A stretch of 64,000 bases of DNA, taken from Ophiostoma sp. CBS 140.51 (lineage: Eukaryota > Ascomycota > Sordariomycetes > Ophiostomatales > Ophiostomataceae). The DNA lies in assembly GCA_029298735.1 (NCBI GenBank), contig JANSLP010000120.1:23341-87340 (forward strand). The letters run 5' to 3'. Shown here piece after piece: positions 32,649-41,018 of this stretch; positions within the stretch are counted from its first letter, which is position 1, and each line of letters begins with the position of its first letter. Both the position numbers and the translations under genes were made by a program. Under the pieces are notes generated by a model that did not search any database, was not told the origin of the DNA, and saw only the letters and a list, made by a program, of their open reading frames with translations.

Positions 32649-35600
32649 TCATGTTGCCTCGGACATAACCCTCTTCAGACGTGCCATCTCGACTTCGTAT
32701 GCTTGAATCTTGGCTTGCGACGCTTGCAACTTGTTCAGCAGGTACAACGTCCGGTCACTCGTCTGTGCAGGTTGCTTCTGCAAGGTGCTCAGCAGCGCCA
32801 GCTCCTGCTCGACCTTGGCCACTGTCTTGGCCTCGCCACTGGCCTTTTCGGCCAACACACACCGGTCGAGGCGTGCTGCCAACGCCGCGTCGGAGCCCAG
32901 GAATTGGAATGCGGCGAGGTAGACAGGGCTGCCTGCCTTGATGGACTGCGGCCGACCACGGAATGACTTGACCGTTACAAGTTCAGCAGCCGCCAGGGCG
33001 TCGATGGCTGCAATACCGGCGTTGGAGAAGGCAAACGTATCGGACAGAAGAACGTCGTTATAGCACACGTCGCCGCCCTTGGCAGCAATCTCACGCACTA
33101 GGTACCACGCCTGCTCAGCTGTCCATGCACGGCTCGATGGTGATGACGCAGCTGCTGCAGCAGGTGCACCAGACGAGGAGCCGCTGCCACCCGTAGCCGA
33201 CGATGTCTTGGGTTGCGACAGCAGGAACATCTTGATGATCTCTGAGGCGCTCTGCTCCACAATCTCAGACACGGCACGCTTCGGTGACTGGCCACTCTTG
33301 AGACGACGGACGAGGGACTCAAGATCTGTCAGGCGACCACCAAGAACACCGATGCAGCCGTCCAGTTCTCGGATGACCTCCTGGTGCTCAGACGACAGGG
33401 CTGACTGGGATGCCGTAGCACTAACAATGCCAGGAACGCCGCCCTCGGCAGCCAGGGCTGCCTTAGCAGCAGCAGTGTTGATGGTGCTTGGCTCACCGCT
33501 GATTCGGCCCGTGTTCTTGACTGGAGGGAGACCCTTGGCCTTGGCAAGAGTGTTCTCAGTTGGCTTTTTCTCGGAGACTGGTGCCGCCTTGGCGGCATCT
33601 GCACCGGTATCCTTGGTCGCCTTGCTGCTGCTGTCGTCACTTTCCTCAGTCTTCGACTTCTGGAAGGGAAGGGTGACCTTGTCCAAGATAGACTGCTGCT
33701 TCTGCTCGACCGGCTGCTCCTGGGCCTTGTTCCGGGCCTTTTGTGCGTCAATGGCAATATCTGCCGCCGCAGTTGATGTTGGGCTCTCGGGTTGCTCGGG
33801 CTGCTGGGCCGCAGTATCATCCGCGGGGGCAACCTCCTCCTCCTCTTCCTTCTCAGCCAGGTGGCTCAAGACGTAGTTCATAGCCACCTCGGGTGACAAA
33901 TCACCCAAAGCGATTTGCCGGAAAACGCGGTCGGGCATAGCCTTAACCAGTGCCTTGGGGTACGACGTATCCGACGTCAGGAAAACGACGTGTGCAATGT
34001 TTGCCTGCACCAGCGTAGCTGCCCACTCGGCGAGCTTGTCGTACACGGGACCTGAGGCATCCTCGTTACGGTGGCCAAAGTTGTCCAGCACGATCACAGC
34101 CCGGCGCTCAGGGTGCGCTTCCAAATACGCGTCCTCGTTGAGGTCGGCATCGACATCAGTCTTGTGGCGGCCGCCCAGGCTGACCTCCCGCAGCGCTGCG
34201 GTGGCCGTCTGTAAAATCTTGGATAGCTGTTCATCGAGCGTCTCAGAGAAGCCCGTCTTAACACCCGTCGTGCCCTGCACGGCCAGATCAATCAGGCTGC
34301 TGAGGTTGTTAGCCCACGAGAAGACAGGTCGGTAACCAATGGCAGCGGCGATTCTCTTGATCGTGGCACTCTCGCCGCGGGCCTCGACAATCGGTTTGCA
34401 GTCGATAACGAGAACATCCTTGCGACCCTTGAGGGCTTGATCAACAACAAGCTCGTTCTTGCCCGAGCCACGCGGGCCCTGGACCACAATAAACGTCTCG
34501 GTCGTCTCGAGCAGCCAGGTGCGAAGTGCGTCCAAAAGGTCGCGGCGGTGGGTCATGAGGGCATCCTGGCCGTAAGTCCCAGTACCCTTATGACTCTTGC
34601 CGCTGCCGATGCCCATGTTGTCGGCAGCCGTGTCATACGAGTTGCGCGCGTATGTGACAAAGGCATTCGTCCGGCCCTGGATCCACTTCCAGAGCTGGCT
34701 GTCGCGGACCGCAAAGGAGTGCTGGACGTGAGCGCGGATGAAGAACGACCGGATAGGATCAAACACGGCAACAGTGATAGTAGCAAGGAGAGCAGCTAGA
34801 ATCGGGATCACGATACGCGGGTGTGATGTGAGCCAATCCCAGATGTGGTGGGCACGAGCGCGGGCCTCGTAGGATGTCCGAAGTCGTGTGGTGCCGTTGA
34901 CAACGAAGCCGTGAAGACAGCTGCGCGCCATGACGGCATCACGAAGGCGCATAAAGTCTATAGTAGCGTACCGCGGAAGTGTCTTGGAGTCGAAGGGCAG
35001 AGAGCTGATCTCGGCGATCTTGCCGTACCGCCGAAACAAGCCATAGATAGTCTCATGGGAGAGCTCGAGGTTGGCGCTGCCTGACGCATCACCGACGCCA
35101 CCGCTTCCTGACGAAGCTGCAGGGGGTGCGCAGAACTCAACCTTCACTCGGCTTGAGGGCACGCGCGACGCCAAATCCTCGAGCCACGGCACACCACGCA
35201 CGAGACCGGCACGCATGCAGCCCCAAAGCGGGTTAAACCATGGCCGAACAGGATGTGCTGCCAGTTCCTTGGCCAGACTAGACTCGATATCCTCTAGATT
35301 GCGGTCGGCCGGGTGCCGAAATTTCACAAAGACACCGCCATCCTTGAGCCGCGGAATGATCTCGGTGATTGTGAGGTTGAGGCTGTCGGGGATCGCACGC
35401 TTGACGAGGCTGACTGGGTCCAGCACAGATGCTATGGACACCAAAAATCCTGATGTTGAGTTTGTGGAGGAAGACTTGCCATCGGCATCGGGGGTCTTGG
35501 TAAAGCGCTTCAGCAGCTGCGAGATCTCCCCATCGTTGTAGTCGGCTGAGGTGCGCCAGGGCCGCCACGCGAGGATGTTGCCAATGCGAAGGGGGAAGAC

Positions 35601-35918
35601 ATTGTCGAGAAAGATGATGCCCTCACCGGGAGAGGAAGCGATGTGGCCACTGTTGTCGTCACCAGTCGTAGAGGTTTCCCAGCGCCGGCCTGAGAGAACA
35701 AGCGAGGTCACTGGTGGCACGCGAGGGCGGTGGGCGACCTGTGTTGTTGCAGCGGTCGCAATCCTCGGCAAAGTCGTGGTGGTCGGTGGGAGAAAGGTGG
35801 ACGAGCGGTCATGTTTTTGGGACAGAGGCCGGGCCCCCTGAAATTGCACCTGCCGCCAGAGTTGTTGCGTCTGCCAGGCCCGAAGGGTGGCCGGCTGGAA
35901 GGAACGCCCGAGGAGCAT
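32649..35918 (-). CDS. YME2: Mitochondrial escape protein 2 (inner-membrane nucleoid protein)
   Basis: A 1089-residue Yme2 family protein of the inner mitochondrial membrane that affects mitochondrial DNA structure and escape to the nucleus. The first 75 or so residues are Arg/Thr-rich (presequence). The family signature GEGIIFLDNVFPLRIGNILAWRPWR follows, with a divergent RRM region (about 190-350, including GGVFVKFRHPADRNLEDIE and ISSLPFDSKTLPRYATIDFMRLRDA). Next comes one membrane segment at about 368-388 (IVIPILAALLATITVAVFDPI), then an intermembrane-space AAA+-like domain with Walker A GPRGSGKN (481-488) and VIVLDNFGHRN. Residues 691-842 are a Lys/Ala/Glu/Pro-rich insert just before LDGCIGVLGGRLTDLE, which makes the protein clearly longer than the roughly 850-residue yeast protein. 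It ends in a coiled-coil-like Leu/Lys region. Single exon; divergent from the Emi1-like gene. Confidence 0.92.
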   Translation of the reverse strand: MLLGRSFQPATLRAWQTQQLWRQVQFQGARPLSQKHDRSSTFLPPTTTTLPRIATAATTQVAHRPRVPPVTSLVLSGRRWETSTTGDDNSGHIASSPGEGIIFLDNVFPLRIGNILAWRPWRTSADYNDGEISQLLKRFTKTPDADGKSSSTNSTSGFLVSIASVLDPVSLVKRAIPDSLNLTITEIIPRLKDGGVFVKFRHPADRNLEDIESSLAKELAAHPVRPWFNPLWGCMRAGLVRGVPWLEDLASRVPSSRVKVEFCAPPAASSGSGGVGDASGSANLELSHETIYGLFRRYGKIAEISSLPFDSKTLPRYATIDFMRLRDAVMARSCLHGFVVNGTTRLRTSYEARARAHHIWDWLTSHPRIVIPILAALLATITVAVFDPIRSFFIRAHVQHSFAVRDSQLWKWIQGRTNAFVTYARNSYDTAADNMGIGSGKSHKGTGTYGQDALMTHRRDLLDALRTWLLETTETFIVVQGPRGSGKNELVVDQALKGRKDVLVIDCKPIVEARGESATIKRIAAAIGYRPVFSWANNLSSLIDLAVQGTTGVKTGFSETLDEQLSKILQTATAALREVSLGGRHKTDVDADLNEDAYLEAHPERRAVIVLDNFGHRNEDASGPVYDKLAEWAATLVQANIAHVVFLTSDTSYPKALVKAMPDRVFRQIALGDLSPEVAMNYVLSHLAEKEEEEEVAPADDTAAQQPEQPESPTSTAAADIAIDAQKARNKAQEQPVEQKQQSILDKVTLPFQKSKTEESDDSSSKATKDTGADAAKAAPVSEKKPTENTLAKAKGLPPVKNTGRISGEPSTINTAAAKAALAAEGGVPGIVSATASQSALSSEHQEVIRELDGCIGVLGGRLTDLESLVRRLKSGQSPKRAVSEIVEQSASEIIKMFLLSQPKTSSATGGSGSSSGAPAAAAASSPSSRAWTAEQAWYLVREIAAKGGDVCYNDVLLSDTFAFSNAGIAAIDALAAAELVTVKSFRGRPQSIKAGSPVYLAAFQFLGSDAALAARLDRCVLAEKASGEAKTVAKVEQELALLSTLQKQPAQTSDRTLYLLNKLQASQAKIQAYEVEMARLKRVMSEAT

Positions 35919-36506
35919 CGCGAGGCTCTTGCCTTTCCCCTCTCTGCGCCTAGTAAGGCAGAGGGAATGCCGAGTAGAGAAGGTTCGAAAGCGACTGGAT
36001 GTTTAGAGATCGAAAGGAAGGAGCGAAAGTAGGCAATGCCTGGATTTCAACAGAATTACAGCTACAAAAGGGAGAAAAATAGGATGCTGCAATTGGCATG
36101 CCATTTTTGTGGGAAGGAGGGGAGCTTGAGAAGGGAAAGAGCAGCCCACTCGTCTAGTGCAGTCAATGACCTCACAGCTGGAGACAGTGGAGAGGACAAG
36201 CGGCTTTCAGCTGTCTTTGTGAACTGAGTCTCGATGCTGGGTGGGGTGACCACTACAGAGTGCCTCGAGTGCGTTAAGGCGTAAAACAGCCACTGGCCAA
36301 TCAGAGCGCTGTCCTCAAAAAAATCACCAACCGCCTAGTTTTCGTTTCGCCTGTGGCATCGCCAAAGACGATACTGTCGAATGTGAGATCTCATCAAACT
36401 GGCGAAAAAGAAGCACGACTGCTACATCAATTGATCTATTCAGGAATACCGTGGCTCTATTCTCTCGTAGAATCTCATCACGACACCGATACAGGTCTCA
36501 CTCAAC
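35919..36506. promoter_or_regulatory. Bidirectional promoter of YME2 and the Emi1-like gene
   Basis: The 588 bp between two divergent start codons must hold both promoters. A CCAATCA box is at 36297-36303, 204 bp from the + start; CCAAT boxes bind the HAP complex, which controls many respiratory genes. Both products are mitochondrial, so shared control is plausible but inferred. Confidence 0.6.
36297..36303 (+). promoter_or_regulatory. CCAAT box (CCAATCA)
   Basis: Consensus HAP/CBC binding site in the divergent promoter between two mitochondrial protein genes. Confidence 0.5.
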
Positions 36507-37352
36507 ATGGGCTGGTTCTGGTCCGCCAAGTCGGCCGATGGAAGTACATCTTCATCTCAGACCTCATCCTCATCTTCACAATCCGATGCCGTGTCATCAA
36601 CACAACCACCACCAACATCCATATCACAAAATACACCTCAATCAGAGCCCACAGTCAACGATGGCAAGCCAGAAAACGATCCGGAACTGCGCAAGTTTAT
36701 GGCCATGTTCGAGAGCGGCGAGATAGGCCTAGAGGATCCCAGAAAAGCAACCGAAGCATCAAAACCATCGGAGCCGTCCAAACTTGCGGCATGGAAGGCT
36801 ACCTGGACCTCTTCATCAGCAGGGGATGCGTCATCCACAACAGCCAATGGAGAGAACTCCTTTGAACCTCGCGAGCGGTCCCTAGGCGAGGCCGTCCTGC
36901 CTGTAACGATGTCCTGCCGGCAAGCATTTGATTTGGCCTGGGCCTGCCAGTCGCCCGCGGGCCAGTGGCGTGCAGTGTACCGCCACGGTGGTGTCCGGCC
37001 GTGTAGTGACCTGTGGGACGACTTTTGGTTCTGCATGCGAGTCAAGGGATACGCTGAGGGCCCGATGAAAGAGGAAGCTGTGCGCAGCTACTATCGCAAG
37101 AAGGAGATTGACCGCTACTACTTGCCGGGAAAGCCGTCGAGTGAGGACGTGTGGCGCAGTCGGACTGTTGACGAGGTCCTTCCACCAGGTGCTGTTTTCC
37201 AGAATGACTTCAAGGTCGTTGTGGGCGGCGAGGGTCAACAGAAGCAAAATGAGGCGCCCGTGGACGACAATGGACGCGAGGATGCCAGTAAGATCATGGC
37301 GGATGCTGAGCGGCGGCAGCGCATCCGCGATCAGATGGGCTACACAAAATAA
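36507..37352 (+). CDS. Emi1-like DUF3128 protein with twin CX9C motif
   Basis: A 281-residue protein of the DUF3128 / early meiotic induction 1 family. The N-terminal 130 residues are Ser/Gln/Pro-rich and disordered apart from a short helix (PELRKFMAMFESGEIGLEDP). The conserved core is SCRQAFDLAWACQSPAGQW followed by RPCSDLWDDFWFCMRVK. Cysteines 137/147 and 166/176 form two CX9C pairs, which can fold into a helical hairpin with two disulfides. Proteins with this pattern are usually imported into the mitochondrial intermembrane space through Mia40. The C-terminal part (YYRKKEIDRYYLPGKPSSEDVW) is also family-like. In yeast EMI1 is needed for full induction of meiosis; the molecular role is unclear. 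Single exon; start ATG in AACATGGGC. Confidence 0.85.
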   Translation: MGWFWSAKSADGSTSSSQTSSSSSQSDAVSSTQPPPTSISQNTPQSEPTVNDGKPENDPELRKFMAMFESGEIGLEDPRKATEASKPSEPSKLAAWKATWTSSSAGDASSTTANGENSFEPRERSLGEAVLPVTMSCRQAFDLAWACQSPAGQWRAVYRHGGVRPCSDLWDDFWFCMRVKGYAEGPMKEEAVRSYYRKKEIDRYYLPGKPSSEDVWRSRTVDEVLPPGAVFQNDFKVVVGGEGQQKQNEAPVDDNGREDASKIMADAERRQRIRDQMGYTK

Positions 37353-38182
37353 AAGATCGGGAGCATCTCATGTATATTAGATGTTTGGAGTTTAGGAAAT
37401 CACAACTAATGTCACTGTCACAATATCAATGTCACAATGGTCCTTATCAAGTTCTCGCCTGTGTTTGTTATTGCCACAATGCGGTCACCGACATTGTTGA
37501 GGAGGGTGCAACGAGATACGAACGTTGTTGTTTTTATTGCTATGTTATTGTATTGCACCTTCCTTTCTTTACCACAAATCCCTCACCTTGCACCTTCTGT
37601 GAATCACAATCTATCCTTCGCACCTTTCTAACCTTTGCAATCTGGGCCGGGACACGATAAGCCGCGCCGCCGGTTGACGGGAAGGGGTCAACCGCATAGA
37701 CATGGAAAGCAAGATAGAAGGAAGAAGCCTTCCACGTATCTACGAAAATGGACGTGTCAATCTACTTTCAAAGAACAAAATAAATAAAAAATTCAAGAAA
37801 CTCAATTAATGCGAATAGTTATTACTTGGTTTTGTTTAGACTATTATCACTGTCGCTGCGATGGAAGGTTTTCTAAGTTTTATCTTTTTTATTCATTACA
37901 GGAATTTAACCACTGTATAACCGGACTTTTCCCCCAGATCGTTTGAATCATTGCGAAGTAAAAAACAAAATGTAAGACCCAGAGAGGTAAAAGGAAAAAA
38001 AGCAGAAGCATTGCAGAACAAAGATATCTAGCCCCCCTTAATACCCTCCTGTGACCGAAAGAGTTTGCTGCATTCTGTTGGCAGCTCACTCAGGCGTATC
38101 TCTAACCATTAACAAAACAATGGGGAAATCATTAAAACAGGAAAAGGAAAAAAACGACGACAGATCAAAGAGACGACTGCAT
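37353..38182. other. Spacer between convergent genes
   Basis: Contains the 3' ends of the Emi1-like gene (+) and of HSP70 (-). AT-rich with AATAAA at about 37780; no gene. Confidence 0.6.
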
Positions 38183-40700
38183 TTAGTCGACCTCCTCGAC
38201 GGTCGGGCCGTCGTCGTGGGTGGCGCCACCGGCAGCGCCGGGGAAGCCGCCAGGAGCACCGTCGGGAACGCCGCCAGGGGGACCGCCAGCAGTGCCGTAG
38301 AACTTCATCATGATGGGGTTGGCAACGGCCTCAAGCTCCTTCTGGTGCTCCTCGTACTCCTCGCGGGTAGCCTGCTGGCTCTCGTCGAGCCAGCTGACAA
38401 CGCGGTCGATCTCAGCCTTGAGCTTCTCCTTGTCGCCAGCGTCAAGCTTCTCGTCGACCTTGGAGTCGCTCAGAGTGTTGCGCAGGGAGTAGGCGTACGA
38501 CTCAAGGCCGTTCTTGGCAGCGACACGGCGGCCCTCAGCCTCATCCTCCTCCTTGAACTTCTCGGCCTCAGCAAGCATGCGCTCGATGTCGTCCTTGGAC
38601 AGACGGCCCTTGTCGTTGGTGATGACAATCTGGTTGGACTTGCCGGTACCCTTCTCGACAGCCGAGACGTTCATGATACCGTTGGCGTCCAGGTCGAATG
38701 TAACCTCGATCTGGGGAACACCGCGGGGAGCGGGGGGAATACCGGTGAGCTCGAACTTGCCCATCAGGTTGTTGTCCTTGGTGCGCTGGCGCTCACCCTC
38801 GTAGACCTGGATCAGCACGCCGGGCTGGTTGTCGGAGAAGGTCGAGAAGACCTCAGACTTCTTGGTGGGGATGGTGGTGTTGCGGGGAATGAGCTTGGTC
38901 ATCATGCCACCAGCAGTCTCGATACCGAGAGACAGGGGAGCAACATCGAGCAGCAGGATCTCGTTGGTAGACTTAGACGAGGTGTCACCGCTGAGGATGG
39001 CAGCCTGGACGGCAGCGCCGTAGGCAACAGCCTCATCGGGGTTGATGGACTTGTTGGGCTCCTTGCCGTTGAAGTAATCGGTGATCAGCTTCTGGATGCG
39101 GGGAATACGGGTGGAACCGCCGACCAGGACGATCTCGTGGACCTGGGACTTGTCGATCTTGGCATCCGTCAGGACACGGTCAACGGGCTGCAGGGTAGAG
39201 CGGAACAGGTCCTGGCACAGCTCCTCGAAGCGGGCACGGGTGATCGAGGTGTAGAAGTCGATGCCCTCGAACAGGGAGTCGATCTCGATGGAGGTCTGAG
39301 CAGAAGACGAAAGAGTGCGCTTGGCACGCTCGCAGGCGGTGCGGAGACGGCGCAGAGCACGGGCGTTGGTGCTGACATCCCTATCAAGACTGTTAGTATA
39401 AATGTTCGGATAAAAAATGCGAGGAAAGATGCAATTCATGTTGCGATGAGATAGTATGTATGGGGGTTGGCGGGATGGGGGAAAAAAACATGCAATTTTC
39501 TCATCGCGATCCTCAATTCTCGTCGCAACTCCCACCACAATCTCTCATCGCAAACCCCCTTCGCAGCCTCATCGGATAGAGTCGCGTTTGGGGTTGCGAT
39601 GAAAAATTGTGCAGGGGAAGTCGCGATGAGATAATATGAAGGGTTGCGACGAAAAGGTCATGTGATTTGCGGGGTGTAGAGGGAAGGTGCGACTGGCGTT
39701 GTTTGTATTTTTCCCACTAAGGAAAGAGCAACCGGTCTGACCACCCGAATGTAACATCCACGGTGACAACCACAGAAATTGCAAAACACAACATCGCGAG
39801 ATAAACGATGGGATGAAAGGGAGGGAGTAATTGGAGGGGGGGGGGGGGGTAAAACTGACTTCTTATTTTTTCTCTTGAATTCTTGGACGAAATGGTTGAC
39901 GAGGCGGTTGTCGAAGTCCTCACCACCCAGGTGAGTGTCACCGGCAGTGGACTTGACCTCGAAGATACCCTCCTCAATGGTGAGGAGCGAAACATCGAAG
40001 GTACCACCACCCAGATCGAAGATCAGGACGTTGCGCTCGCCCTCAACCTTCTTGTCGAGACCGTAGGCGATGGCGGCGGCAGTGGGCTCGTTGATGATAC
40101 GCAGGACGTTGAGGCCGGCAATGAGACCGGCATCCTTGGTGGCCTGGCGCTGGGAGTCGTTGAAGTAGGCGGGGACAGTGACAACGGCGTTGTTAACGGT
40201 GCCACCCAGGTAAGACTCGGCGGTCTCACGCATCTTAATGAGAACCATGGAGGAAATCTCCTCGGGGGTGAACTGCTTGGTCTCGCCCTTGAACTCGACC
40301 TCAATGACGGGCTTGCCGGCACGGTCGACGACCTTGAAGGGGAAGTGCTTCATGTCGGCCTGGACCTCGGCGTCGGCAAACTTGCGGCCGATCAGACGCT
40401 TGGCGTCGAAGACCGTGTTCTGGGGGTTCATGGCGACCTGGTTCTTGGCGGCATCACCAATCAGACGTTCCGTGTCCGTGAAGGCCACGAAAGACGGCGT
40501 GGTGCGGTTACCCTGGTCGTTGGCGATGATCTGGAGGGAGAGTTAGTAGCTGTGTCTCAAAAAAAACGAGCTCCAGAGCTTCGAGGGCAGCTTCAAAAGA
40601 GCTGCTGAAAGGGAGAAATACATACCTCAATGCGATCATCACGGTAGATACCCACGCAAGAGTACGTGGTACCCAAATCGATACCGACGGCGGGAGCCAT
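38183..40700 (-). CDS. Cytosolic Hsp70 chaperone (Ssa type)
   Basis: An ATP-dependent chaperone for protein folding, translocation and stress tolerance, 647 residues. Exons on the - strand are 40700-40626, 40530-39860 and 39380-38183; introns are 95 bp (phase 0) and 479 bp (phase 2). The nucleotide-binding domain starts [12 protein letters not shown] and shows [12 protein letters not shown] and [14 protein letters not shown]. The substrate-binding domain follows ([10 protein letters not shown], then the lid), then a Gly/Pro-rich tail and the terminal EEVD that binds TPR co-chaperones. EEVD and the absence of a targeting signal show the cytosolic/nuclear Ssa class. The second intron contains a family of inverted repeats and a 14-G run. 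Upstream are a TATA-like box and a perfect heat-shock element. A long frame antisense to the last exon is the well-known Hsp70 antisense artefact. Confidence 0.97.
39441..39650. repeat. Family of inverted GTTGCGATGAGA-like repeats inside the HSP70 intron
   Basis: The word TTGCGATGAG or a close variant occurs in one orientation at 39441, 39593, 39621 (TCGCGATGAG) and 39643 (TTGCGACGAA), and in the other at 39500-39508 (CTCATCGCG), 39520 (TCGTCGCAA) and 39545 (CTCATCGCAA). Two copies carry the longer match GATGAGATAxTATG (39445 and 39625). A GCAATT flank accompanies the first opposed pair (39431 and 39492). The intron RNA could fold into several alternative hairpins. Confidence 0.7.
39836..39849. 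repeat. 14-base G homopolymer (C14 in the HSP70 pre-mRNA)
   Basis: Fourteen consecutive G on +, starting 10 bases inside the second HSP70 intron when read on the - strand. Homopolymer length may be a sequencing uncertainty. Confidence 0.8.
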
Positions 40701-40878
40701 GGTGTCTGATGTGAATGTGAGCGGGGAAAGATGTGATGGGATGTGAAAATGAGAGAAATGAGAATGGTAGAAAGCTCTCGCAATGCAGAAAAAAAGAAGC
40801 AGAGAGAGGGGTAGTTTGAAGAGAATGAGGAGGAAAAGAGAAGGAAGGGAAAAAGTGAGAGCGGATGCAGAAGTTTGC

Positions 40879-40885
40879 TTATATG
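40879..40885 (-). promoter_or_regulatory. TATA-like box of HSP70
   Basis: ATATAAG on the - strand, about 180 bp upstream of the HSP70 ATG and about 120 bp downstream of the heat-shock element. Confidence 0.5.
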
Positions 40886-41003
40886 TGTGAAAACTTGGGC
40901 AGGCGAGGAAGGAGTGAAAAGGCAGTGGGCAAAAAATGAAGGTGCTGGCAATGAGCAATGGCGGGCGTTGGTTGGCGGGACACTACCAAAAAAGTTGCAA
41001 GAC

Positions 41004-41018
41004 GGAAGGTTCGAGAAA
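41004..41018 (-). promoter_or_regulatory. Perfect three-unit heat-shock element
   Basis: The sequence fits nGAAnnTTCnnGAAn exactly (GAA 41005-41007, TTC 41010-41012, GAA 41015-41017), the Hsf1 trimer site. It lies 304 bp upstream of the HSP70 start codon, behind the TATA-like box, and explains heat induction of this gene. Confidence 0.8.

Noticed and set aside
36230..36255. GGGTGGGGTGACCACTA resembling the 3' part of 5S rRNA
   Set aside because: The rest of the 5S sequence is missing upstream and downstream; only a chance match.
38051..39454. 467-codon open frame on + covering the last HSP70 exon
   Set aside because: It is the antisense strand of Hsp70. Such antisense frames are a well-known annotation artefact (often labelled NAD-specific glutamate dehydrogenase) caused by codon bias.
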